A DNA stretch of 64,000 nt from Akkermansia muciniphila (GTDB lineage: Bacteria > Verrucomicrobiota > Verrucomicrobiia > Verrucomicrobiales > Akkermansiaceae). The notes beneath the pieces are model-generated. The model searched no databases, had not been told where the DNA came from, and saw only the letters and a list, made by a program, of their open reading frames with translations. Position numbers and translations under genes: made by a program. The first letter of the stretch is position 1, and the number at the start of each line of letters is the position of its first letter. Shown here in pieces: positions 29,523-40,086 of the stretch. The stretch covers positions 62,001 through 126,000 of the forward strand of contig CAMDLP010000001.1 of the NCBI GenBank assembly GCA_945901795.1, written 5' to 3'.

Positions 29523-30803
29523 ATGCCTCTCTTCGCCTACAAAGCCCTCGCCGCTAACGGTTCCGTCACCACCGGGGAGATCGACGCCGCGGATCGTCCC
29601 GAGGCCCTGCGCGTTCTGGATAAAAAAGGCCTCCAGCCGGTCAATCTGCGGGAGACCGCCGCCGCCGTCTCCGCCAGGAAATCCAGCGGAAGCGCCAAGG
29701 CGAAGGCCGAGGATAGCGACCGCTCCAAGCCTGATGCCAAGGAAGCTGCGATTCCCGAGGGCCCTATCAAGCTCAAGCGTGCGGAAGTCGTGCTCTTCAC
29801 CGAGGAGCTATCAGACATGCTCAGCGCCGGTCTCCAGCTCGAGCCCGCGCTCAAGTCCATGGAAAACCGTCAGGAGCTCGGCAACCTCAAGGCCGTTTCC
29901 TACAAGATCCGCCAGATCGTGCGCGACGGCGTCAATTTCTCCGTCGCCCTGAAAAAAGTCAGCCCCAGCTTTGGCCCGCTTTACTGCTCGCTCGCCGCCG
30001 CCGGCGAGGCGTCCGGCGCGCTCGACGACATCCTCAAGCGCCAAGCCCACTATCTGAAAACCCTCGCCGAGCTCCAGGCCCGCCTCATCCTCGCGATGAT
30101 CTATCCGGCCTTCCTGATCCTCGCCGGCATTGGGGTTTCCATCATTTTCATCACCGTCCTCATCCCGCAGCTCACCGCGCTTATCCAGACCAGCGGCGGG
30201 AAAATGCCGCTCGGTGCCGCCATCCTCATCGGCGCGTCCGCCTTCATCAAAAAGTGGTGGATCGTCATGCTGCTCACCATCATCGCCTCGCTGATCTTTT
30301 TCAAAGCTTGGAAGGACAACGATGCTAACAAGCCCGCCTGGGACCGGATGAAACTCAAGCTGCCGCTTGTCGGCCCGGTTATCACCAGCCGCTTCTATGT
30401 CCAGTTCCTCGAAACCATGGCCAACCTCGTGGGCAACGGACTGCCGCTGCTCCGCGCGCTCGAACTCTCCCGCGACGCCACCCAGAACCGCGGCCTCCGC
30501 GGCGAGTTAGACAAGGTCATCGCCCAAGTCGGCGACGGCCGTTCCTTTTCCAAAGCCCTCATCCGCAACGGTGCTTTCCCACCGCTGCTCATCGACATGA
30601 TTTCCGTCGGCGAGCAAACCGGTAAGATCGACCAGTCCCTGCGCCGCGCCGCCGAGCGTTTCGACAAAGAGCTCGACAAGAGCCTCCAACGGATCATGGC
30701 GCTCGTCATGCCCACCGTGCTCATCATCATGGCCGGCCTCATCGGCACCATGGCCTATCTGATGATCACCGCCATCTTCCAGACGATCTCGAATCTGAAC
30801 TGA
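29523..30803 (+). CDS. pilC: Type II secretion / type IV pilus inner-membrane protein (PilC/GspF)
   Basis: MPLFAYKALAANGSVTTGEIDA; FTEELSDMLSAGLQLEPAL; two GspF domains. Confidence 0.94.
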   Translation: MPLFAYKALAANGSVTTGEIDAADRPEALRVLDKKGLQPVNLRETAAAVSARKSSGSAKAKAEDSDRSKPDAKEAAIPEGPIKLKRAEVVLFTEELSDMLSAGLQLEPALKSMENRQELGNLKAVSYKIRQIVRDGVNFSVALKKVSPSFGPLYCSLAAAGEASGALDDILKRQAHYLKTLAELQARLILAMIYPAFLILAGIGVSIIFITVLIPQLTALIQTSGGKMPLGAAILIGASAFIKKWWIVMLLTIIASLIFFKAWKDNDANKPAWDRMKLKLPLVGPVITSRFYVQFLETMANLVGNGLPLLRALELSRDATQNRGLRGELDKVIAQVGDGRSFSKALIRNGAFPPLLIDMISVGEQTGKIDQSLRRAAERFDKELDKSLQRIMALVMPTVLIIMAGLIGTMAYLMITAIFQTISNLN

Positions 30804-30809
30804 TCTCTC

Positions 30810-31268
30810 TCAGAACCCGAAGCGCTGGCGGAAGGCGATCGACTGACGCCTGGAGAACTCGATGGTCCCGTGGGTGATCGCGTTTTCCACCAGATTGAAT
30901 AACAGCATCGGCGGGACGGCGACACCCAGCAGATGATCCGGCACATGGATGTGTGTCTGCAGGCGGTCGTGGTAGCGCAGGCGGGCCAACCGCAGGAGCA
31001 CCTCGATCTGTTCGAGCTCGTCGCCGAGATTGATCAGGGTGACCTCCGCGGTCCGGAGGCTGCGCCGCAAAAGACCGGCTAACGAAGTGGTGGCGTGATC
31101 CACTTTTCCCGGGTCCGCATAAAGCAGAGCACGGATGACGTTGAGCGTGTCGAAGAGGAAATGAGAGCTCAGGTTCGCCTTCTGATAGCCGGGCGCCACC
31201 ATCGCTTCCTGCGCCGTACGCAAGTCTGACGAGCCGGCGGCGACCAGATGGATGACTGCGGCCATCAC
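30810..31268 (-). pseudogene. Truncated LytS-type sensor histidine kinase
   Basis: ANLSSHFLFDTLNVIRALLYADPGK...PPMLLFNLVENAITHG matches His_kinase plus N-box, then terminates; rest of ATP-binding domain missing. Confidence 0.55.
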
Positions 31269-31338
31269 GATGTTATAAACACCGAGCTCCGCTGCGCTCG
31301 CTCTTGATTTCCGCCATGCAGAAATCGCGCCGCAGTAG

Positions 31339-31815
31339 GTGAAGCGTCAGGCCGCCGAACGCGACAATCCCCTGGACATGGGCCAGCGACGAGGGTTGAG
31401 CGGAACCTTGCATTTTCCATCGCGGAAAATCAAAGTTCGCGGAGTGAACGACCTCCGCGCCTGCGCCGACGCCCTCGGCATTGAAAGAATCGGGCGCCAC
31501 ATCTTCCTCTGCGCCGATCAAACCGAGCCGAAATGCTGCGCGAAAGAGGCCGGACTGGAATCCTGGGAATACCTCAAGCGGCGGCTCAAGGAGCTCGGGC
31601 TGGCCAACGCCAGGGACCCTAAAATTTTCCGGACCAAGGCGAACTGCCTGCGCGTCTGCCTCCACGGCCCCATCGCCGTCGTCTATCCGGAAGGCGTCTG
31701 GTATCACTCGTGCACGCCGGAGGTGTTGGAGCGCATCATCCAGCAGCACCTGATTGGCGGGGAAATCGTCGCGGAGTTTGCCTTCGCGCGCAACGAGCTC
31801 AAGACTCACGCATGA
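31339..31815 (+). CDS. (2Fe-2S) ferredoxin, thioredoxin-like
   Basis: [57 protein letters not shown]. Confidence 0.9.
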   Translation: MKRQAAERDNPLDMGQRRGLSGTLHFPSRKIKVRGVNDLRACADALGIERIGRHIFLCADQTEPKCCAKEAGLESWEYLKRRLKELGLANARDPKIFRTKANCLRVCLHGPIAVVYPEGVWYHSCTPEVLERIIQQHLIGGEIVAEFAFARNELKTHA

Positions 31816-32813
31816 ACGCCGCTCTTGAGACGTTGATGCTCGCCTTCTCGGCGGATGACGGGCTGCGGGTGCCGCCGCGCGCGCTGTTCATCGGCGCGGA
31901 GTCTCATCCCGCGCTGGGGGAATGGTCGGATCTGATCGGCTGGCAACCGCTCAAGCCGCTGGCGGCGGCTTGGGAGCGTGCCGGATTTCCGCGTGCCGAC
32001 GATCTGCCGGAGGGGAAATGGCCGCTGGTGCTGGTGCTGCCCGGCAAATCGCGGGACGAGGCGCTCGCGTGGTTCGCGATGGCCCGCGACCGGCTGGAAC
32101 CGGGCGGGAAACTGCTCGTCGCCATGCCAAACACCGCCGGCGCGGGGCGCTTCGAAAAGGAGCTCTCCAAGGCCACCGGCAACATCGTTTCTATCCAAAA
32201 GCACAAGTGCCGCGCCTTCCACGCGACCGAGGACGGCGGGTGGAACGAGGAAATTTTCAATGAGTGGCGGGCTCTCGGCGAGTTGCGGGAAATTTCCGGC
32301 TTCACCGTGCAGGCCGGGATTTTCAGCAGCGACCACATCGACCCCGGCTCGCAGCTGCTCGCCGACCACCTGCCCGCCCACCTGCCCGGCAACGTCGCGG
32401 ATCTCGGCGCGGGCTGGGGATTTCTATCCGACGCCGTGCTGAAGCGCTGCCCGAAGATCCAGCGGCTGGACTTGTTCGAGGCGGACGCGCGCGCCTTGGA
32501 ATGCGCCCGCCGGAACCTCGCCAGCTACCCGCGCGCGATCACCTATCACTGGCACGACGTCACCACCGGCCTGCCGGAAGTCTACGACGTCATTGTCATG
32601 AACCCGCCATTTCACACCGGCCAGGCGACCGATGTGGATCTCGGCCGGGCGTTTCTCAAGGTCGCCGCCGCCTCGCTCAGACGCGGCGGGAAATTGCTGC
32701 TGGTCGCCAACCGCCAGCTGCCTTACGAAGCCGCTCTCGAAGCCAGCGGCCTCGCCTGGCGGAAAATCGCGGAGGACCGGATTTACAAAATTCTCTCCGC
32801 CGAGAAACGCTAA
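31812..32813 (+). CDS. rsmC: Class I SAM methyltransferase, RsmC-like (16S rRNA m2G)
   Basis: [42 protein letters not shown]. Confidence 0.85.
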   Translation: MNAALETLMLAFSADDGLRVPPRALFIGAESHPALGEWSDLIGWQPLKPLAAAWERAGFPRADDLPEGKWPLVLVLPGKSRDEALAWFAMARDRLEPGGKLLVAMPNTAGAGRFEKELSKATGNIVSIQKHKCRAFHATEDGGWNEEIFNEWRALGELREISGFTVQAGIFSSDHIDPGSQLLADHLPAHLPGNVADLGAGWGFLSDAVLKRCPKIQRLDLFEADARALECARRNLASYPRAITYHWHDVTTGLPEVYDVIVMNPPFHTGQATDVDLGRAFLKVAAASLRRGGKLLLVANRQLPYEAALEASGLAWRKIAEDRIYKILSAEKR

Positions 32814-32823
32814 CCACTCTTTC

Positions 32824-33543
32824 ATGAAACTCGTCAAGCTCCTCGCCAATCTCGGCTACGGCTCCCGCAAGGAAGTCCAGCGCCTCATCCGCTCCGGCGC
32901 GGTCACCGATGCCGCGGGCAACGTGTTAGGCGAGAACGACGTGCCGCCGCACGACCAGATCCTTTTCCGCGGCGAGCCGCTCGACCCACCCGCGCCGCTC
33001 GTCATCATGCTCCACAAGCCGGACGGCTACACGTGCAGCAGCGAGGACCCCGGCAGCACGATTTACGATCTCCTGCCGCCGCGCTTCGCCCAGCGGAACC
33101 CCGGCCTCAACCCCATCGGCCGGCTCGACAAGGACACCACCGGCCTGCTGCTGATGACCGACGACGGGAAATTGCTCCACAAGATCATCCATCCGAAATC
33201 GGAGTGCCACAAAGTCTATCATGCCGAGCTCGACCGTCCGTTGGAAGGTCACGAGGGCGAGCTCTTCGCCTCCGGCACGCTGGTCCTCAACAACGAGAAC
33301 CGCCCGCTCCTCCCCGCCAAGCTCGAAGTGCTCGGCGAGAAGGAAGCCCTCGTCACCCTGCACGAGGGCCGCTACCACCAAGTCCGCCGGATGTTCGCCG
33401 CCGCCGGAAACCACGTGCTCGGTCTCAAGCGGATTTCCATCGGCGGCTTGAAACTGCCGGACAACCTCGAAGAAGGCGATTGGCGGGAACTCACCGCAGA
33501 GGAGCGGCAGGCGGTTTTCACCCAGCCACCTGAAAACCCATAA
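32824..33543 (+). CDS. rsuA: 16S rRNA pseudouridine synthase
   Basis: S4 domain start, NPIGRLDKDTTGLLLMTDDG, EGRYHQVRRMFAAAGNHVLGLKR. Confidence 0.93.
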   Translation: MKLVKLLANLGYGSRKEVQRLIRSGAVTDAAGNVLGENDVPPHDQILFRGEPLDPPAPLVIMLHKPDGYTCSSEDPGSTIYDLLPPRFAQRNPGLNPIGRLDKDTTGLLLMTDDGKLLHKIIHPKSECHKVYHAELDRPLEGHEGELFASGTLVLNNENRPLLPAKLEVLGEKEALVTLHEGRYHQVRRMFAAAGNHVLGLKRISIGGLKLPDNLEEGDWRELTAEERQAVFTQPPENP

Positions 33544-33587
33544 TTCAGCTTGTTACCCGCGAACCGATCATTCCAAATTTGACTCAC

Positions 33588-34445
33588 ATGAAAAATTCCA
33601 TTTCCCATTTAGCCGCCCTCGTGCTCGCGGCATCCACCCTTGTCTCCCCCGGCCACGACGACATGAGCAAACCGGTGATCACCACCGAGACCCGCAAGGA
33701 CGAAAAGGGCAAGGACGTCCTCTACATGTTCATCGACGGCATCAAGGTCCACGAAACCGACATCACCAAGCAACTGCTTCCGCCGGTCGTCACGCCGGGA
33801 CCTGCGGACAAAGTCGGCGCGCCGCCAGCGGATGCGACCGTTCTCTTCGATGGCAGCGAAACCTCATTCAAAGACAACTGGACCGACAACAAAGGCAATC
33901 CAAGCGCGTGGAAAGTCGTCGATGGAGCGCTCGAATCTGTCAAGAAGGCCGGCTACATCCAGACCAAGCAGAGCTTCGGCTCCTGCCAGCTTCATCTCGA
34001 ATGGGCGGCTCCGGCCAAAGCCGAGGGTGAAGGCCAGGGACGCGGTAACAGCGGGGTCTTCCTGATGAATGTTTATGAAATACAGGTGCTCGACAGTTTT
34101 GAAAACCAGACTTACGCCGACGGCCAGGCCGGCGCGCTTTACGGACGGCAGAAGCCGTTAGTCAACGTCTGCCGGAAGCCCGGCGAGTGGCAAAGCTATG
34201 ATATCATTTTCCACCGTCCGCTCTTCGACGAAAGCGGCAAGGTCACCCGCCGGGCGACGTTCACCGTGCTGCACAACGGCGTACTCGTCCAGGACCACAC
34301 CGTCCTCAGCGGCGGCACGGGCTGGATGGGATCGCACGCGGCATCCGAGTATAAAGCCCACCCGGACAAACTTCCCTTTGCCATGCAGGATCACGGCAAC
34401 CCGGTCCGCTACCGCAACATCTGGATCCGTGAGTTGAAGGATTGA
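33588..34445 (+). CDS. Secreted DUF1080 (3-keto-disaccharide hydrolase-type) protein
   Basis: LFDGSETSFKDNWTDNKGNPSAWKVVDGALESVKKAGYIQTKQSFGSCQLHLEW. Confidence 0.88.
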   Translation: MKNSISHLAALVLAASTLVSPGHDDMSKPVITTETRKDEKGKDVLYMFIDGIKVHETDITKQLLPPVVTPGPADKVGAPPADATVLFDGSETSFKDNWTDNKGNPSAWKVVDGALESVKKAGYIQTKQSFGSCQLHLEWAAPAKAEGEGQGRGNSGVFLMNVYEIQVLDSFENQTYADGQAGALYGRQKPLVNVCRKPGEWQSYDIIFHRPLFDESGKVTRRATFTVLHNGVLVQDHTVLSGGTGWMGSHAASEYKAHPDKLPFAMQDHGNPVRYRNIWIRELKD

Positions 34446-34455
34446 AGGCCTCTAA

Positions 34456-35844
34456 TCAAACAACCGGCGGCGGCACGAAGCCATCGCGGTAGCTGCGGCG
34501 GACGATGGTTTTCGTCGCTTCCTCGTGGTTGGTGAAGGAGAGCGTCGGCTTGTCCCAACGCAGCTCCTGGCCGGGGAAGCGGGTGGCTTTAACGGCAAGC
34601 TGGGTGGCCTCGGTCATGCGGACAGCGTCCTTGAAGGGACTGCGGAGCTCGGTTTTGATGCCGAGGCAATTGTCCACCCAGGCGTGCCAGTGATTCATCT
34701 TCGGGAACTCGGGCAGGCCGGGCATTTTCAGGCCGGAGGTCATGATGCCGTCGCGCCAGATTTCAAGGCGTCCATCGGCAGTTAGGCAGAGCACGCCACC
34801 CTCGCAGACGACAACGGTCATGTTGGTGTCCGGATATTTTCCGGGCGGCAGGCCCAGCGCGGCGCGCGAGGGAGCTTGGGCGGAGTCGCTATAGTAAATG
34901 GCGAACTGCTTGCGGGCGAATTTCTCCGAGTCCACCGCGTAAGTGATGGTCGAGTGGCACGGATGGCTGTGGAAGAGCGGATTGGGCGACGGTTCGCAAT
35001 GGGTTAGCACGGCGACGGGCGAGACGAGTTCGTCGTAGCCATAGAAAATCACATCCAGCACGTGGAGCCCCCAGTCGCCGAGGCCGTTGCTGCCATAGTC
35101 CCACCACGAGCGCCAGACGACGGGCGCGATGCCGTCGTGATAGGGAGTTTCCGCGCAGGGGCCGAGCCACAGGTTCCAATCCAGATTCGAGGGCGCGGGC
35201 TTGGGTTCGCCGACGGCGCGGTCCAAATTGAAATACTCGCGCGCGTTCGGAGAATTGACCCAGACGTGGGCTTCGGCCGCCTTGCCAAGCGCTCCGCTGC
35301 GGAGGATTTCCACGGCGGCGCGGCGACCGGCCGAGGCCATCCGCTGGTTGCCGACCTGGGTCACCAGATCCGGCCGCGCGGCGATGGCTTTTTCCATCAT
35401 CGCCAGTTCTTCTAGCTGATGGACGAGCGGTTTCTGGCCATAGACGTGTTTGTGATTGGCCAGCGCGGTGAGCATGATCGGCGCGTGGCTGTGGTCGGGC
35501 GTGGAGACGATGACCGCGTCGAACTTGTCGCCGAATTTCGAGAAAGCCTCGCGGTAATCGCGGCAGGTGAAGGCACCCGGATGGTCGATGGCGGCTTGGG
35601 CGAGGGCGTTGGAATCGACATCGCAGAGACCGCTAATTTCGACGGCGGGATGCTGCGAAACCTGCGTGCGGTCCACCTTGCCGATGGTTCCCACGACGCC
35701 GATCGAGAGCACGCGGAGTTTGGAATTCGGGGAGACGGCCCGTCCGGGCGACTGGGCGCGGAGGATGGAGGAAAACCCGATTCCTGCGGCACCCGTGGTC
35801 CACATGAAACGGCGGCGGTTGATGGCATGCATATCGGGATTCAT
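34456..35844 (-). CDS. Gfo/Idh/MocA family oxidoreductase with TAT-type signal
   Basis: NRRRFMWTTGAAGIGFSSIL; LRVLSIGVVGTIGKVDRTQ, DAVIVSTPDHSHAPIMLTALANHKHVYGQKPLVH. Confidence 0.9.
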   Translation of the reverse strand: MNPDMHAINRRRFMWTTGAAGIGFSSILRAQSPGRAVSPNSKLRVLSIGVVGTIGKVDRTQVSQHPAVEISGLCDVDSNALAQAAIDHPGAFTCRDYREAFSKFGDKFDAVIVSTPDHSHAPIMLTALANHKHVYGQKPLVHQLEELAMMEKAIAARPDLVTQVGNQRMASAGRRAAVEILRSGALGKAAEAHVWVNSPNAREYFNLDRAVGEPKPAPSNLDWNLWLGPCAETPYHDGIAPVVWRSWWDYGSNGLGDWGLHVLDVIFYGYDELVSPVAVLTHCEPSPNPLFHSHPCHSTITYAVDSEKFARKQFAIYYSDSAQAPSRAALGLPPGKYPDTNMTVVVCEGGVLCLTADGRLEIWRDGIMTSGLKMPGLPEFPKMNHWHAWVDNCLGIKTELRSPFKDAVRMTEATQLAVKATRFPGQELRWDKPTLSFTNHEEATKTIVRRSYRDGFVPPPVV

Positions 35845-35890
35845 ACTTGATGACGCTCGGGAATTTTTCAGCTGGGCGGGTGATAGGTCA

Positions 35891-38629
35891 TTAATTAGGC
35901 GGTGCCTTCCAGATCAGCCGCACGGCGTCGAGACGGACACGGGCGTTGCCGATGGCGGCGGCGAGTTCGGTTTCGCGCTGCTCAAGCACGGCGATTTCCT
36001 CCGGCTGGATGTGGTCGTTGACCTCCGCGAGGTTGCGGAGGCGGGTGATTTGCGCGGCCATCTCGGCATGCATCCGGGCGAGCGCGTCCGCGACGACGGC
36101 GTGGCTTTTCGCGGTGCCGAGCGCGCGGGCCTTCTCTAACATCTCGGGTAGGAATTTCCGCTTCACCGCCTCGTTCCTCATCAGGCTGGCCGGATCGCCT
36201 TTCCGCAGCGGCGGCTTGGCGAAGGCGGCTTCCTCGGTGTGGTCGCCGCCCTTGTGATCGACGAGGATCCGCAGCGGCGTCTGGGGCAAAAACCGCTCGA
36301 CGTGCAGGCGCGCCGGAGCCACGCACTCGACGACGACCCATGCCTCTAGCAAAATGATTTTCTCCCCGGCGGCATCCCACACGCCGAAGGTCGCGTTGCC
36401 CGCCGCCGAGCCGAGCATGAGATCGAGCGCGCCGCGGACCATCGGGTGGTCCCAGGTTAGAAACGCTTCTTGTTCGCGTTCCAGCGCGCGCTGGCGGTCG
36501 AGCGTCACGGTCATGCCGTCGTGTGGCAGCGAGGGAAACGCGTCGGATTTCAAATTCCCCGGCAGCAGGAAATAGCGCCGGCGGCCGAGCTCCTCGATGT
36601 GCAGGCCGGAGAACTCGAACAAGCGCAGCAGGAAGTCCTCGAAGCCCGCGTCTTCATCCCACTCGCGGATCTTTTTCACCAGCCACGCGGATCTCTCCGG
36701 TCGGTGCGAACTGCGTTCTAGCAGGCGGTCCTGCCCGCGCGCGAGCCGCTCGGAAATCCGCTTGCGGCAGGCGAGCGTCTTTTCGATCAATTCATCGATC
36801 CCCTCGCGCTCACCGATCGCTTCCTCCAGATCGAAGCGCAGCTCGCGCTGGATCTCCGCCGCGCCGGGCGGGCTGGCGCGGAAGGCGTCGAGGCCTTCCT
36901 CCAGCCAACGCATCCGGATCTCCTCACCGCTGTCTGGCAGATAGGGAACATGCACCTGGATCGTGCCCTTCTGGCCGATCCGGTCGAGTCGGCCGATCCG
37001 TTGTTCCAACAGATCCACGTCTTCCGGCAGGTCGTAAAGCACCAGATGCCGGGCGAATTGAAAGTTCCGCCCCTCGCTGCCGATCTCCGAGCAGACGAGC
37101 ACCCGCGCGCCTTCCTTTTCCGCGAAAAATGCGGCGTTCCGATCGCGCTGGAGCAGCGTTAGATCCTCGTGAAACAACGCGCCTTTCAAGCCGGTCGCAG
37201 AGGCCAGTTCTGCCAGAATATCTTCCGCCAGCTCGCGGGTTTTCGCGATGACCAACACCTTTTCCTCGCCGAGCTCCTCCAACAGACCGATCAGCCATTT
37301 CATCTTGTCGGTGGTTGGGGCGAGACGCGGCTCGCGCTGCGGGAAGCCGCCGAGCTTGGCCCGCGTGTTGCGGAACATCACCCGGCCGACGCCGAAGCCA
37401 TCCAGCAAATCCGCGATCAGGCGCTCGCGGGCACCGGGGCTTTCCGCGATCAAATCCGCGACACGCTGTTCTAGCCGCTGGCGTCCGGCGACGATCTTTT
37501 TCAAAAGTGATACAGGCATTCCTGCCTGTTCTTCGCTCGCCAAGCACTCCACCAAATCCGCCACCTCCTCGTAATGCAGCGTTTCCTCGCGGTATTGTTC
37601 GAGGTCGGTGTAGCGGTCCGGGTCGAGCAATTTGAGCCGCGCGAAATGGCCTTCCGGCCCGAGCTGCTGCGGTGTGGCCGTCAGCAACAACAGGCCTTCC
37701 GTGGTCTCCGCGAGGCCGCGCACCATCTCGTAGGCCGGCCCGGGCGCTTCCGGCGACCATTCGAGATGGTGCGCCTCGTCCACGACTAACACGTCCCAGC
37801 CCGCCTCACGCGCCTGCGCGGAGCGGCGCTCGTTGCCGGCGAGGAAATCCACGGCGGCGAGCACCCACTGGCTGTCGAGAAACGGATTGCACTCGGGATC
37901 GCCATACTCGATCGCCTCGCAGCGGCCTTCGTCAAACAGGCTGAAGGAAAGCTGGAAACGCCGCAGAAGCTCGACGAACCACTGGTGCACCAGCGGCTCT
38001 GGGACGAGGATGAGCACGCGCTCGGCGCGGCCTGTCAGAATCAAGCGGTGCAGAATCAAACACGCCTCGATGGTTTTCCCCAAGCCCACCTGATCGGCTA
38101 ACAAAACTCGCGGCTGCGGGCGGTTCGCCACCTCGTCGGCGATGAACAGCTGGTGCGGGATCAGGTCCATCCGCGCGCCAGCCAGCCCACGGACCGGCGA
38201 GCGGCGCATTTCCGCACGGCGGTGCAGAGCCTCGCCGCGCAGATCAAAGTCGCCCGGCTCGTCGAGCTTGCCGCCGAACAGGCGTTCCTCAGGTTTGCTG
38301 AAACTGATGGAGTCGGACAAATCCGCCTCCGCCACCTCGCCACCGTCGGTTTCGTAAATCCGCAACCCGCGCTCTTCTCGCACGCGCTCGACGGTCATTT
38401 CGGTCCCGCTATGAATCTTGATCCGGTCGCCGGGCATGAATCTCACCCGCCGCAGCGGCGCGGTGCCGATGGCGTAAATCCGCGTCTCGCCTGCCGCCGG
38501 AAAGGCGATTTCCACCCGCCCGTCACCGCTCTTGCGGATGATTCCGAGGCCGAGCTCCGGCTCGCCGTCGCTGACCCAGCGCTGCCCGCGCGTCCATGTT
38601 TCGTGATCCATCCGATTAGTTTTTTGCAA
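35891..38629 (-). CDS. rapA: RNA polymerase-associated SNF2-family ATPase
   Basis: LLADQVGLGKTIEACLILHRLI, VDEAHHLEW, QRIGRLDRIGQKGTIQVHVPY. Confidence 0.93.
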   Translation of the reverse strand: MQKTNRMDHETWTRGQRWVSDGEPELGLGIIRKSGDGRVEIAFPAAGETRIYAIGTAPLRRVRFMPGDRIKIHSGTEMTVERVREERGLRIYETDGGEVAEADLSDSISFSKPEERLFGGKLDEPGDFDLRGEALHRRAEMRRSPVRGLAGARMDLIPHQLFIADEVANRPQPRVLLADQVGLGKTIEACLILHRLILTGRAERVLILVPEPLVHQWFVELLRRFQLSFSLFDEGRCEAIEYGDPECNPFLDSQWVLAAVDFLAGNERRSAQAREAGWDVLVVDEAHHLEWSPEAPGPAYEMVRGLAETTEGLLLLTATPQQLGPEGHFARLKLLDPDRYTDLEQYREETLHYEEVADLVECLASEEQAGMPVSLLKKIVAGRQRLEQRVADLIAESPGARERLIADLLDGFGVGRVMFRNTRAKLGGFPQREPRLAPTTDKMKWLIGLLEELGEEKVLVIAKTRELAEDILAELASATGLKGALFHEDLTLLQRDRNAAFFAEKEGARVLVCSEIGSEGRNFQFARHLVLYDLPEDVDLLEQRIGRLDRIGQKGTIQVHVPYLPDSGEEIRMRWLEEGLDAFRASPPGAAEIQRELRFDLEEAIGEREGIDELIEKTLACRKRISERLARGQDRLLERSSHRPERSAWLVKKIREWDEDAGFEDFLLRLFEFSGLHIEELGRRRYFLLPGNLKSDAFPSLPHDGMTVTLDRQRALEREQEAFLTWDHPMVRGALDLMLGSAAGNATFGVWDAAGEKIILLEAWVVVECVAPARLHVERFLPQTPLRILVDHKGGDHTEEAAFAKPPLRKGDPASLMRNEAVKRKFLPEMLEKARALGTAKSHAVVADALARMHAEMAAQITRLRNLAEVNDHIQPEEIAVLEQRETELAAAIGNARVRLDAVRLIWKAPPN
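37512..37529. repeat. Perfect hairpin ACAGGCA-TTCC-TGCCTGT inside rapA
   Basis: 7-4-7 inverted repeat encoding EQAGMPV in the rapA frame. Confidence 0.85.
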
Positions 38630-39242
38630 AAAGTTCGCGGCAGAGAAGGCAGCTTTTGCCGTCGCAGTTGCGGGCGGAGCAATGCTCGCGGCCGAAGAAG
38701 ATGATTTGCAGGTGGAGCTTGTTCCACGAGTCGCGCGGGAAGAGTTTTTTGAGGTCGCGCTCGGTCTGGACCACGTTTTTACCGGAGGTGAGTTTCCAGC
38801 GGGTGGCGAGGCGGTGGATGTGGGTGTCCACCGGGAAGGCCGGCACGCCGAAGGCCTGCGCCATCACCACGGATGCGGTCTTGTGGCCGACGCCGGGCAG
38901 GGCCTCGAGCGCGTCGAAATCTGCGGGAACCTCGCCGCGGTGTTTCTCTATCAGAATTTTCGACAGTCCCGAAATGGCCGCGGCTTTCTTCGGCGACAGG
39001 CCGCAGGGGCGGATGATCGTTTGGATTTCCGCGACCGGGACGCGCATCATGTCGCGCGGGTTATCGGCGAGTTTGAACAGCGCGGGCGTGACTTGGTTGA
39101 CGCGGACGTCGGTGCATTGGGCGGACAGCAGGACGGCGACCAGCAAGGTGTAGGCGTCCTTGTGATCGAGCGGAATCGGGGTTTCCGGATAGAGTTCCAG
39201 GAGCCGCCGCCGGACGTGGTCGGCGCGTTGTTGCTTGAGCAT
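38616..39242 (-). CDS. nth: Endonuclease III
   Basis: LPGVGHKTASVVMAQAFGVPAFPVDTHIHRLATRW; FeS cluster cysteines at C-terminus; ATG at 39242. Confidence 0.95.
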   Translation of the reverse strand: MLKQQRADHVRRRLLELYPETPIPLDHKDAYTLLVAVLLSAQCTDVRVNQVTPALFKLADNPRDMMRVPVAEIQTIIRPCGLSPKKAAAISGLSKILIEKHRGEVPADFDALEALPGVGHKTASVVMAQAFGVPAFPVDTHIHRLATRWKLTSGKNVVQTERDLKKLFPRDSWNKLHLQIIFFGREHCSARNCDGKSCLLCRELFAKN

Positions 39243-39295
39243 GCGGCGAGTTTCCGGGGCTTGTGGCGAACCTGCAATCGTTTTAGCCTCGGGAC

Positions 39296-40069
39296 ATGCG
39301 AAAATGCTGGCTGCCGTTGATCCCGATTTTGGCCATCGCTGGACTTGCGGGCTGGTGGTTGCGGGCTCCAGTGATAGAGCGGTGGCGGACGGCGAGCGGT
39401 GGCGCGGAGCATGGCGCGGGGCGAAAATTTCAACCTGATCCGAAGACCTACGCCGTCCTGACCAAAGATCTTGAACGCTGGCGGAAGGACCTCTCAAAGC
39501 GCTACGCCAAAGCGAAAACCGATACCGAGCGTGCTGCGGTGGAACGCGACGCGCGGGTCGTGCTGGAACACGTCTTGCCGACGATGATGCGTTGCTGGCT
39601 GGGCACTCCGTGGGATTTCAACGGCACCGCGAAAGGTCCGGGCGCGGGGAAAATCGCCTGCGGGTATTTCGTGGCGACGGTGTTGAAAGACGCCGGCTTC
39701 CAGGTGGATCGCTATCAGCTCGCGCAGCAGCCTTCGGAAAACATCCTGCGCTCGTTTTTAGCGAAGGAGTCCTGCGAGCTCAGCGTCGGCAAGGAGTACC
39801 AAGCCTTCGCCACGCAGGTGGAAGCGCGCGAACCCGGCGTCTATATTGTCGGGCTTGATAGCCATGTCGCGTTCGTCGTCGTCGGTGGCCAGGGATTCCG
39901 TTTCATCCACTCCTCCGGCTCGCAGCCGTGGTGCGTGGTCGATGAAGGCCGCGCGGAAGCAGGCGTGCTCCAACGCTCGAAGTGGCGGATGCTCGGAAAT
40001 CTCACCGCCGATCCCGCCGTGCTCCAGCGCTGGCTCAGGGCGGAGAAAATCGTGGTGCGGGGGACGTGA
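39296..40069 (+). CDS. Hypothetical secreted protein, NlpC/P60-like cysteine peptidase fold possible
   Basis: N-terminal TM/signal; GTPWDFNGTAKGPGAGKIACGYFVATVLKDAGF and DSHVAFVVVG (Cys/His spacing). Confidence 0.55.
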   Translation: MRKCWLPLIPILAIAGLAGWWLRAPVIERWRTASGGAEHGAGRKFQPDPKTYAVLTKDLERWRKDLSKRYAKAKTDTERAAVERDARVVLEHVLPTMMRCWLGTPWDFNGTAKGPGAGKIACGYFVATVLKDAGFQVDRYQLAQQPSENILRSFLAKESCELSVGKEYQAFATQVEAREPGVYIVGLDSHVAFVVVGGQGFRFIHSSGSQPWCVVDEGRAEAGVLQRSKWRMLGNLTADPAVLQRWLRAEKIVVRGT

Positions 40070-40086
40070 GGGGCCGGGGTAACTAT

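Noticed and set aside
31273-31809. 178-aa minus-strand ORF possibly encoding the missing N-terminus of the histidine kinase
   Set aside because: It lies antisense to the convincing 2Fe-2S ferredoxin gene, so its coding potential is probably a shadow effect.
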